Shown here piece after piece: positions 1 to 5,155 of a DNA stretch of 5,522 nt. The stretch comes from Blastococcus sp. (lineage in GTDB: Bacteria > Actinomycetota > Actinomycetes > Mycobacteriales > Geodermatophilaceae), in assembly GCA_025963345.1 (NCBI GenBank), contig JAOPUS010000089.1:1-5522 (forward strand), given 5' to 3'. The stretch's first letter is position 1. Each line of letters starts with the position of its first letter. The notes beneath the pieces were generated by a model that had not been told where the DNA came from, did no database searches, and saw only the letters and a list, made by a program, of their open reading frames with translations. A program made the position numbers and the translations under genes.

Positions 1-258
1 GCCACCCCGGCGGAGAAGGCGGCGGCGAAGGACGCCTACCTGTCGGAGTTCCTGGCCGAGCGCGGCAAGCGGGACCGGCAGTCGCAGGCCTGGGAGCTGC
101 TGCTGACCCGCAGCTACGACGAGGCGCCGAGCTGGAAGCAGATCTTCGACGACCTCGACCCGTCGGTGCACGAAGAGCTGGGCACCCTCTACGACGCCCT
201 GCCGGCCGGCGCCCAGGAGGAGTACGTGCGCCGCTTCGGCGTCCCGTCCGCCGTCTGA
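1..258 (+). CDS. 3' end of an unrecognised gene (partial, 85 codons visible)
   Basis: The frame beginning at base 1 is open for 85 codons to a TGA at 256-258, and nearly every third codon position is G or C, as expected for a real gene in this genome. The start lies outside the window. The visible C-terminus is hydrophilic, rich in Glu, Asp, Lys and Arg, and predicted to be mostly helical. It has several aromatic residues (for example the run SWKQIFDDLD near residues 54-63) and ends in RRFGVPSAV. I see no membrane segment, no cysteine and no motif I recognise, so no function is given. The kinase gene starts 19 nt after the stop on the same strand, so the two could be co-transcribed. The existence of the gene is well supported; its identity is unknown. 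Confidence 0.8.
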   Translation, partial: ATPAEKAAAKDAYLSEFLAERGKRDRQSQAWELLLTRSYDEAPSWKQIFDDLDPSVHEELGTLYDALPAGAQEEYVRRFGVPSAV

Positions 259-277
259 TCCCGAACCCGCGGCACCC

Positions 278-1912
278 ATGACCCGTCCCGTGACCGCTAG
301 TGGCCGCCTGGTCGCGGGGCGCTACCGGCTGCAGTCCCAGATCGGCGGGGGCGGGATGGGCGCGGTCTGGCTCGCCCGGGACGAGCTGCTCGGACGGCGG
401 GTCGCGGTGAAGCAGGTGCTCACCGCGCCGGGGGTCAGTGGCGAGGAGGCCGACCAGCAGCGTCAGCGAGCGCTCCGCGAGGGCCGCATCGCCGCCCGGC
501 TGAGCCATCCGCACGCGATCAGCGTCTACGACGTGGCGCTGGAGTCCGGCCAGCCGTGGCTGGTCATGGAGTACCTGCCCTCCCGCAGTCTGGCGGAAGT
601 CCTCAGTGAGGACGGCGTCCTGCGGGTGGACCAGGTCGCGCAGGTCGGCGCCCAGGTGGCCGACGCGCTGGCGGCCACGCACGCCGCGGGAATCGTGCAC
701 CGGGACGTGAAGCCCGCGAACATCCTCATCGGTGAAGGTGGCTCGGTCGAGGGCCTGGTGAAGATCACCGACTTCGGCATCTCGCACGCGAGCGGGGACG
801 TCACGCTCACCCAGACCGGCCAGATCACCGGGACGCCGGCCTTCCTTGCACCTGAGGTCGCCCAGGGCCACCCCATGACCGAGGCCAGCGACGTCTTCTC
901 CCTCGGCGCGACGCTCTACACGTGCCTCGAGGGCACCCCGCCGTTCGGCATGGAGGACAACGCCCTCGGCATGCTGCACCGGGTCGCGGGCGGGAACATC
1001 GTGCCGCCCCACCGGTCCGGCGCCCTGACCCTGCCGCTGCAGAGGATCCTCGCGGCCGACCCCGCGGACCGGCCGACCATGCCCGAGCTCCGCGACGAGC
1101 TGGCGACGCTCGCCGCCGGCCGGGACGGCGACACCACGACGATCCTGCTGGCCCGCACCGACCTGGGCTCGGCCGCTCCTGGGCGCACCCACACGACCAG
1201 CTTTCCGGCCGGAGCTGCCGCAGCGGCCGAGACGCCGTCTCCCGTGGCGTCCCCGCCGGCTCCTCCGGTGCCACCCGCACCGGCGGCTGCACCCGTCGAG
1301 CCGTCGGCCGCCGGCCCACGGACCCCCACCCCTCCGCGTCCTCCCCGGGAACGCGGGCGGCGCCGCGGGCGGGCGCTCTGGGCGACCGCGGCACTGGTCG
1401 CGCTGGTCCTGGCCGGGCTCATCGCCGTCAGGGCGCTCGACCCGTTCGCCGACGACGGCTCGAACGCCCAGGGGTCATCGGCCGACGCGTCCTCGACCCC
1501 GGCGGATCCCACTACGGCGCAGACGAAGCCGTCCGCCTCCCAGGCCACCGCGACCTCCGCCGGCTCGCCCGCGAGCACAGCGGTCGACGCGGGGTCCGTG
1601 CGCGCACAGGACGTCGCCAAGGCCGTGACGGACTTCTTCACGAACGTCCCGGGGAACCTCGAGGCGGCCTACGCGCTGACCAGCCCGTCCTTCCAGAGCG
1701 AGTTCCCGCTGGATCGGTTCTCCGGCTTCTGGAGCGAGTTCCAGGACGTGAAGGTCAGCAACATCCAGACCCAGGACGGCTCGACCACGGCCACCGTCGA
1801 CATCGAGTACATCTGGCCCGACGGCAGGCGGCAGACCGAGCGGCACGTACTGACGTTCGTGGTCGGGGACGACGGCACGCTGCTGCTGGAGCGCGACGCC
1901 GCCGCCGGCTGA
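278..1912 (+). CDS. Membrane Ser/Thr protein kinase (PknB/Hanks type) with extracytoplasmic NTF2-like domain
   Basis: This 544-residue protein should phosphorylate Ser/Thr of target proteins using ATP, with its catalytic part in the cytoplasm. The kinase domain spans roughly residues 15-280. It has a glycine-rich loop GGGGMG at 23-28, the ATP-anchoring Lys45 (AVK), a likely helix-C Glu68, the catalytic HRDVKPAN at 141-148, DFG at 165-167 and APE at 191-193. Thr176, Thr178 and Thr180 sit in the activation loop where PknB-type kinases autophosphorylate. A Pro/Ala-rich linker (about 300-365) ends in a basic RRRGR stop-transfer-like patch. One membrane helix follows (about 367-385), then a Ser/Thr/Ala-rich linker, then a folded domain (about 441-540) resembling the NTF2-like domains found outside other actinobacterial kinases. 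That domain is a probable ligand-sensing or protein-binding part. No catalytic residue is missing. The ATG at 278 lacks a clear Shine-Dalgarno site; a GTG four codons later is the nearest alternative and changes little. The kinase call is sure; targets and signal are unknown. Confidence 0.96.
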   Translation: MTRPVTASGRLVAGRYRLQSQIGGGGMGAVWLARDELLGRRVAVKQVLTAPGVSGEEADQQRQRALREGRIAARLSHPHAISVYDVALESGQPWLVMEYLPSRSLAEVLSEDGVLRVDQVAQVGAQVADALAATHAAGIVHRDVKPANILIGEGGSVEGLVKITDFGISHASGDVTLTQTGQITGTPAFLAPEVAQGHPMTEASDVFSLGATLYTCLEGTPPFGMEDNALGMLHRVAGGNIVPPHRSGALTLPLQRILAADPADRPTMPELRDELATLAAGRDGDTTTILLARTDLGSAAPGRTHTTSFPAGAAAAAETPSPVASPPAPPVPPAPAAAPVEPSAAGPRTPTPPRPPRERGRRRGRALWATAALVALVLAGLIAVRALDPFADDGSNAQGSSADASSTPADPTTAQTKPSASQATATSAGSPASTAVDAGSVRAQDVAKAVTDFFTNVPGNLEAAYALTSPSFQSEFPLDRFSGFWSEFQDVKVSNIQTQDGSTTATVDIEYIWPDGRRQTERHVLTFVVGDDGTLLLERDAAAG

Positions 1913-1928
1913 CGGTCCGGACGACGAC

Positions 1929-1974
1929 GACGGCGGCGCCCGCCAGGTGCTCGACCCGTGCGGACGCCGCCGTC
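1929..1974 (+). terminator. Likely terminator hairpin after the kinase gene
   Basis: A perfect 10-bp inverted repeat (GACGGCGGCG at 1929-1938, CGCCGCCGTC at 1965-1974) begins 16 nt after the kinase stop. After one mismatch the stem continues for four more pairs (1940-1943 with 1960-1963), leaving a loop of 16 nt. Only a weak T-containing tail follows (TTGTCCTGT). This matches the U-poor hairpin terminators common in high-GC actinobacteria. The next gene is convergent, so a terminator is expected here. Confidence 0.65.
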
Positions 1975-2063
1975 TTGTCCTGTGTGGCGGGCTCGTGACA
2001 CAAATCGCTGATCATTGCGTCAAAGCGGCGGGCAGATCGCGTTCCCCAGCACTTTGGTGATCA

Positions 2064-2102
2064 TCCCCGTCGCAGCAGGCGTGTGCATCGGCAGTCGGGG
2101 GA
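2064..2102 (-). terminator. Weak candidate terminator for the minus-strand genes
   Basis: Just beyond the stop of the PH-domain gene, CCCCG (2065-2069) can pair with CGGGG (2096-2100) around a 26-nt loop. The stem is short, the loop is long and no T-tract follows, so this is only a position-based suggestion. The rest of 1975-2107 is the space between two convergent genes. It contains two TGATCA hexamers (near 2010 and 2058) but nothing else I can name. Confidence 0.25.
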
Positions 2103-2107
2103 GTCGC

Positions 2108-2632
2108 TCAGTACAGCGGGGGCGCGACGTGGATGCCTCTCTGGGTCTCCAGCCACGTGTTCAACTCGGCGCACTCGGCTACGCCCACCGAGTCGTTGTC
2201 GACCTTCCCCTTGGCGAAGGCGGCGGCCGAAATGATGCTGCCGTCGTGGAGCACGATGCGGATGCCGGTGCGCCGGACAGTGCCGTAGGCCGGTGGCGGC
2301 TCGAAGCGGGCGATGTCGTTGGCGGGCACGCGGTTGGTCCAAAGCATCCGGCGATTGGTCACCCATCCTGGCTCGACCAGAACGCCGCTACGGAACGCGC
2401 CGTAGGTGACGAACGTGCTTGCGGTGACCACCACGAAGGCGATCGGCACGCCGGATTGCCAGGTGTTGTAGAGCCCGAACTCGGGGCCAGGGCCTACCAG
2501 GGCGAGCGCGGCGAAGAACCACGCGAAGACCGGAATCAGCCATTGCCTGGCGCGGCGGGTGTAGAAGCGTCGGCTTCCATCCGGGCTGGCCCAGACCGCT
2601 ACCGCGCCCGCTGGTCGCTGCCGTCGACGCAT
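2108..2632 (-). CDS. Small two-helix membrane protein with bacterial PH-like domain
   Basis: This 174-residue protein has a basic N-terminus (MRRRQR) and two membrane helices at about residues 31-48 and 62-80, joined by a short loop. A soluble domain from about 82 to 165 shows the strand pattern of bacterial PH-like domains attached to membrane anchors. Its landmarks are GVLVEPGWVTNRRMLW (83-98), a V-P-A-N-D-I-A-R-F turn near 102-110, GIRIVLHDGSII (123-134) and a final helix around 151-164. Such proteins are usually uncharacterised membrane-bound modules; no enzymatic motif is visible. The ATG at 2632 is chosen because GGAGG (complement of 2641-2645) lies 8 nt upstream. The frame stays open for 70 further codons upstream, but that part overlaps the end of the toxin gene and does not look like protein. 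It lies 148 nt downstream of abiEii on the same strand, so read-through is possible. The gene is sure, the fold call is moderate and the role is unknown. Confidence 0.8.
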   Translation of the reverse strand: MRRRQRPAGAVAVWASPDGSRRFYTRRARQWLIPVFAWFFAALALVGPGPEFGLYNTWQSGVPIAFVVVTASTFVTYGAFRSGVLVEPGWVTNRRMLWTNRVPANDIARFEPPPAYGTVRRTGIRIVLHDGSIISAAAFAKGKVDNDSVGVAECAELNTWLETQRGIHVAPPLY

Positions 2633-2640
2633 CTCGCCGT

Positions 2641-2645
2641 CCTCC
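2641..2645 (-). promoter_or_regulatory. Shine-Dalgarno site fixing the start of the PH-domain gene
   Basis: The minus strand reads GGAGG here, 8 nt before the ATG at 2632-2630. It selects this internal Met over any start further upstream in the same open frame. Confidence 0.75.
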
Positions 2646-2706
2646 GTCTCGCGATGTGGACCGCCCCAGTCCTTTGACCGGCTCGGCTGTTGCGCCGACG
2701 CCGCAC

Positions 2707-2720
2707 GGTGGAACGCCACC
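2707..2720 (-). other. Small hairpin between abiEii and the PH-domain gene
   Basis: GGTGG and CCACC form a 5-bp stem with a 4-nt loop in the 148-nt space after the toxin stop. It could attenuate transcription into the PH-domain gene, but no T-tract follows and such a short stem can occur by chance in GC-rich DNA. Confidence 0.25.
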
Positions 2721-2780
2721 TCAATGATCGGCAGGAGACCCGGCAGGTTGCAGCCGTGAGGAGGACAGGCGTTCGTCTCG

Positions 2781-3824
2781 TCAGTCCCGGGCCTGGTCGC
2801 CCGTGGCGGACCGCCACATCTGCTTGACCTCGGCGAGTGCATCGGTGGCCGAGATGCGGACGTGCCCCTGGTGGGCGAGCGCCGCTTGCCAGGCTTCGTC
2901 GGTCGGCGGTTCGGTCAGCCATGTCTCTGGGTTGCCGCCTTGTCCGTAGCGGCGGAACAGGTCGGCGGCCTCGGTGTCGATGTGTCCGTGCTCTCCGAGT
3001 GCCCACAGGTCGTACAGGTCGCGCGGAGCGTGCCGGTCTGCCCAGGCTGCGGTCTTGTTCGCGACGAACGCGGGAGCGGTCAGCGTGGTGAGAGTGGCCG
3101 CGGGTGCGTCGGTGTAGCGCTGGATCAGTGCGCGCTGCTCGGTCGGCCATGCCGGGTATCCCTCGGCGCTGAGTAGTTGGACCCGAATGAGAACGGTGTC
3201 ACTGATGCGCAGGACCGCTGCGTCGGCGCCCTTTCTGTCGGCGAGGCTGGGAGTCCAGGTGACCTCGCCGTGGGATCGGCGCAAGCGCGCTGCGACGGCG
3301 TCTTGAATGCGGTGGGCAAGGTCGGTGCGGTTGCCTCGGGCGATGAGATCGATGTCTTCGCTCAGGCGCAAGGTCGGCAGGAAGGTGCGCGACAGCGCGG
3401 TCCCGCCGAAGAAGATGAGGTCGTCGGCGCCGTCCATGTCGCTGAGCGCGCCGAGAACGTGACTGATCGCGTGGTCTCTGATCACCTGCTCTGTGGCGAC
3501 GCCGAAGTCGTCACGGACCTGATTGATCTCGTCCTGGCCAAGGCTGCGGCGCCGTCCGGCCTTGAGTAGACGTTCCGTCTCGGCGTTGGCTGCCCGGAGG
3601 GTTTCGCCTCGAAGCAAGGCCACGCGCAGCAGGGCTGCACTGACCAGATCGCCGATCTCGCGGGCCTCGTTGGCTTCGCGTTCGAGGTGGGCGTGTCCTT
3701 CGGGTGTGCTGGCGTAATCGCGGGCGATGTCCAGCCAAGCCGGATCGGACTGCGGGATGCACTCATAGCGTGGGCGGCTGTGTGCCTCGCAGCGCTGACC
3801 GCCTTCACTGATCGCCCGACACAT
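2781..3824 (-). CDS. abiEii: AbiEii/AbiGii-family nucleotidyltransferase toxin
   Basis: This is the toxin half of a type IV toxin-antitoxin, abortive-infection pair, 347 residues from the chosen start. The nucleotidyltransferase core is shown by GGTALSR (140-146), the metal-binding motif SEDIDL (155-160) with Asp157 and Asp159, and the downstream block from Lys257 to RDLYDLW (268-274). This order is characteristic of the AbiEii/DUF1814 group. Members use NTPs to modify RNA; tRNA is the substrate shown for the mycobacterial relative MenT3. The exact substrate here is not readable from sequence. About 110 helical residues precede the core. The protein begins with a Cys/His cluster (Cys2, Cys12, His15, Cys22) that is not part of the core. 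The ATG at 3824 is preferred because AGGAGAGGGG precedes it; an in-frame ATG at 3842 would add six residues but has a poorer site. The stop of abiEi lies 25 nt upstream, so the two genes form one operon. Core motifs are intact, so the toxin should be active. Confidence 0.93.
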   Translation of the reverse strand: MCRAISEGGQRCEAHSRPRYECIPQSDPAWLDIARDYASTPEGHAHLEREANEAREIGDLVSAALLRVALLRGETLRAANAETERLLKAGRRRSLGQDEINQVRDDFGVATEQVIRDHAISHVLGALSDMDGADDLIFFGGTALSRTFLPTLRLSEDIDLIARGNRTDLAHRIQDAVAARLRRSHGEVTWTPSLADRKGADAAVLRISDTVLIRVQLLSAEGYPAWPTEQRALIQRYTDAPAATLTTLTAPAFVANKTAAWADRHAPRDLYDLWALGEHGHIDTEAADLFRRYGQGGNPETWLTEPPTDEAWQAALAHQGHVRISATDALAEVKQMWRSATGDQARD

Positions 3825-3829
3825 GGACG

Positions 3830-3839
3830 CCCCTCTCCT
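3830..3839 (-). promoter_or_regulatory. Shine-Dalgarno site deciding the abiEii start
   Basis: The minus strand reads AGGAGAGGGG here, ending 5 nt before the ATG at 3824, with the AGGAG part 10 nt away. It overlaps the codons that follow the alternative upstream ATG at 3842. This favours the shorter protein that begins MCRAISEGG. Confidence 0.65.
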
Positions 3840-3849
3840 CATCCCGTCT

Positions 3850-4473
3850 CTAACGGGTCGTCCTGTGCAGTCGGTCCAGCGTGCGCATCATGCGCTGCTC
3901 CTGGGCCAGTTCCTTGAGACGGTTCTCGTCGCAGCGCGGCAGTAGCAGGCGAACCGCTGCCTGGGTTTCCTCGGGCATTCCGCCGAGGCCGGGACGCTTG
4001 GTGAGGTCCAACACCGTCTGCTCCGGAGTTGTCACTAGCGCCGGGCCCAGGTCGGTCCGAACCAGCGTCGCGTCCAACGCGTCCACGTCGCGGGCAACAA
4101 AGACGATGGTTGCGCCGGGCCGGTCGGCGACCTGGAGTGGCAGGTGCTGGCGAGGTGCCGCCACGTACGCCTGCCCGATGGCCCGAGGCAGCGCCCCGAG
4201 TAGCCGGGCGGCGGTCAGGTGCATCAGAACAGGGACGCGCTCGCCGAAGATGGCTGTAGCCACACCAGCGGCCAGGGCCTCCAGGGTCGGCGCCCAGGTG
4301 GGGTCCTGATCGTCGGGGACCGCGTAGTACAGACCGTGCGCCGCCTTCTTGACCCGGTTCTGGCGGGTCAAGCGATGCAGTTGCACGTTCGGCTGCGTGT
4401 AGGTCTCCGCCAGGTCCTTGGGGCGGAACGTCCGCAGCGGTGCCCGTGTGATCGCACCAGGTAGACCTGTCAT
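3850..4473 (-). CDS. abiEi: AbiEi-type antitoxin / transcriptional repressor
   Basis: This is the antitoxin half of the AbiE pair, 207 residues. The N-terminal part (about 10-55) fits the winged-helix DNA-binding domain of AbiEi proteins: LRTFRPKDLAE (13-23), then QLHRLTRQNRVKK (31-43), then the wing HGLYYAVP (46-53). The rest (about 60-205) fits the antitoxin domain, including MHLTAARLLGALPRA (84-98) and TTPEQTVLDLTKRPGLGG (148-165). In studied systems AbiEi represses its own promoter, and the toxin is countered without a stable toxin-antitoxin complex (type IV). The ATG at 4473 has GGAGG 8 nt upstream, inside AGAGGAGGTG. A possible start 11 codons further up lies before that site and is rejected. 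The gene precedes abiEii by 25 nt and is the first of the operon. The upstream region has AT-rich repeats suited to autoregulation. Confidence 0.92.
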   Translation of the reverse strand: MTGLPGAITRAPLRTFRPKDLAETYTQPNVQLHRLTRQNRVKKAAHGLYYAVPDDQDPTWAPTLEALAAGVATAIFGERVPVLMHLTAARLLGALPRAIGQAYVAAPRQHLPLQVADRPGATIVFVARDVDALDATLVRTDLGPALVTTPEQTVLDLTKRPGLGGMPEETQAAVRLLLPRCDENRLKELAQEQRMMRTLDRLHRTTR

Positions 4474-4481
4474 GACGAACA

Positions 4482-4486
4482 CCTCC
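4482..4486 (-). promoter_or_regulatory. Strong Shine-Dalgarno site of abiEi
   Basis: The minus strand reads GGAGG here, within a longer anti-16S match AGAGGAGGTG, 8 nt before the ATG. It sets the start at 4473. Confidence 0.8.
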
Positions 4487-4506
4487 TCTGGCCACTGACT
4501 ACGCAA

Positions 4507-4540
4507 AAGGTTATCACCTAGATAAGGTATCGGCTACTAA
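4507..4540 (-). promoter_or_regulatory. Candidate promoter and operator of the abiE operon
   Basis: This is the most AT-rich patch in the window (bases 4501-4560 are about 48% GC by hand count). On the plus strand AAGGTTATC (4507-4515) is repeated as AAGGTATC (4524-4531). TTATC (4511-4515) and GATAA (4521-4525) form an inverted repeat, and on the minus strand ACCT/AGGT forms a second, overlapping one. A plausible minus-strand promoter is -35 TTAGTA (4540-4535), 18 nt, -10 TGATAA (4516-4511). This would start RNA near 4504, about 30 nt before the start codon and upstream of the Shine-Dalgarno site. Since AbiEi proteins repress their own promoters through repeats, the overlap of repeats and -10 suggests an operator. 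The -35 match is weak. Confidence 0.55.
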
Positions 4541-4619
4541 GTGCCGGGACTGAAGCGTTCACAGCACACCTTCGACACCCGCCATGCAAGCGACGCCGCG
4601 ACCTGGCCCCTTTCACGCA

Positions 4620-4636
4620 GCCGCTGGACCAGCGGC
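4620..4636. repeat. 17-bp near-perfect palindrome
   Basis: GCCGCTGG and CCAGCGGC flank a single central A. As DNA this is a symmetric site that a dimeric protein could bind; as RNA it gives a 6-bp stem with a 5-nt loop. It lies in the gene-free stretch upstream of abiEi. Confidence 0.4.
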
Positions 4637-4828
4637 GACACGTCGGAAGCCAGACGCCTCAGACGTCAGTACCGGAAGGCACAGTTCACGCGTGCTGACC
4701 CGCAGCCCACGTGCCCCGCAAGCAGCGCAAGGGTGACCACGCCCGTACCGGCCTACCGCCAGGCGTGGGCCCGCCCGAGACGGCCGCGGCCTGACCCCGC
4801 CAGATGATCAACCACACAGCACACGCCA

Positions 4829-4848
4829 GCCGGTCCCGAAGGACCGGC
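4829..4848 (-). other. 8-bp hairpin with UUCG tetraloop when read on the minus strand
   Basis: GCCGGTCC and GGACCGGC form a perfect 8-bp stem. On the minus strand the four loop bases are TTCG closed by a C-G pair, the exceptionally stable cUUCGg RNA tetraloop. On the plus strand the loop is CGAA. It is 209 nt past the tRNA-Ser 3' end on the tRNA's strand and could be a terminator or processing barrier, but no T-tract follows. Confidence 0.5.
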
Positions 4849-4887
4849 CAGTCGGCGTACCCGCGAACGACCCGAAACGCCCGATTC

Positions 4888-4903
4888 AGCCTCCAATGAG
4901 GCT
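4888..4903. repeat. Short inverted repeat
   Basis: AGCCTC and GAGGCT form a perfect 6-bp stem around CAAT. It lies in the gene-free stretch, about 40 bp from the UUCG hairpin. No function is evident. Confidence 0.35.
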
Positions 4904-5001
4904 CGGTAGTCGCCAATCAGCCCACATCGACGGCTGACTCGACCCCGAACAGCGGTGAAGCCGCCCCCCGAGTTCCCAACCTGTCGGTCAGATCCTCCGA
5001 G

Positions 5002-5016
5002 GACGGCTTCGCCGTC
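5002..5016. repeat. Inverted repeat downstream of tRNA-Ser
   Basis: GACGGC and GCCGTC form a perfect 6-bp stem with a 3-nt loop, 41 nt past the tRNA 3' end on the tRNA's strand. It is a possible tRNA transcript terminator, but no T-tract follows on the minus strand. Confidence 0.35.
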
Positions 5017-5056
5017 ACTTTCGTCGCTACTTCAGGAATCTTCCGTCGGTAGCCCG

Positions 5057-5145
5057 TGGCGGTGGCGGTGGGATTTGAACCCACGGAGGGGGTTGCCCTC
5101 ACACGCTTTCGAGGCGTGCTCCTTCGGCCGCTCGGACACGCCACC
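5057..5145 (-). tRNA. tRNA-Ser, anticodon CGA (reads UCG), CCA encoded
   Basis: A complete type II tRNA folds by eye. The acceptor GGTGGCG (5145-5139) pairs with CGCCACC (5067-5061). T8-G9 and a D-arm with TCC/GGA follow. The anticodon stem CACGC/GCGTG holds loop CTCGAAA with anticodon CGA at 5111-5109. The long variable arm (GAGGG/CCCTC) is typical of serine tRNAs, and the T-arm is GTGGG-TTCAAAT-CCCAC. The discriminator base is G (5060), followed by a genomically encoded CCA (5059-5057). The gene starts 10 nt after the tadA stop on the same strand, so it is probably transcribed with tadA. Its 3' end faces the AbiE region, the usual orientation for a tRNA used as an integration site. Confidence 0.96.
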
Positions 5146-5155
5146 GCCGCAGAGA

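Larger units (their letters stand above)
4541..5056. other. About 500 bp with no convincing gene, between abiEi and tRNA-Ser
   Basis: Open frames exist here on both strands (for example 4541-4807 plus and 4916-4686 minus, the latter from a TTG), but none has a ribosome site, a recognisable protein pattern or consistent codon use. The stretch contains four compact inverted repeats: 4620-4636, 4829-4848, 4888-4903 and 5002-5016. No tRNA, integrase or transposase fragment is recognisable. It could be decayed remains of a mobile element, an untranslated RNA, or the attachment side of an island at the tRNA gene. Nothing in the sequence decides between these. Confidence 0.5.

Noticed and set aside
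922..1998. Second plus-strand frame of 358 codons inside the kinase gene
   Set aside because: The translation is an Arg/Pro/Gly-rich product typical of a shifted high-GC frame. The kinase frame carries all catalytic motifs.
2015..2677. Long plus-strand open frame opposite the PH-domain gene
   Set aside because: It is an antisense frame kept open by GC-rich codon bias. It has no ribosome site or recognisable motif, and the opposite strand has convincing membrane helices and a good start.
2633..2842. Upstream extension of the PH-domain gene, 70 more codons in the same open frame
   Set aside because: It overlaps the end of abiEii and is Pro/Cys/Ser-rich without a protein-like pattern. A clear GGAGG lies before the internal ATG at 2632.
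4541..4807. Plus-strand open frame of 88 codons upstream of abiEi
   Set aside because: It is Arg/Pro/Thr-rich, has no ribosome site and contains the 4620-4636 palindrome. Nothing supports translation.
4686..4916. Minus-strand open frame from a TTG in the gene-free stretch
   Set aside because: The first half looks slightly protein-like, but there is no ribosome site, the second half is Gly/Arg/Pro-rich, and I recognise no family.
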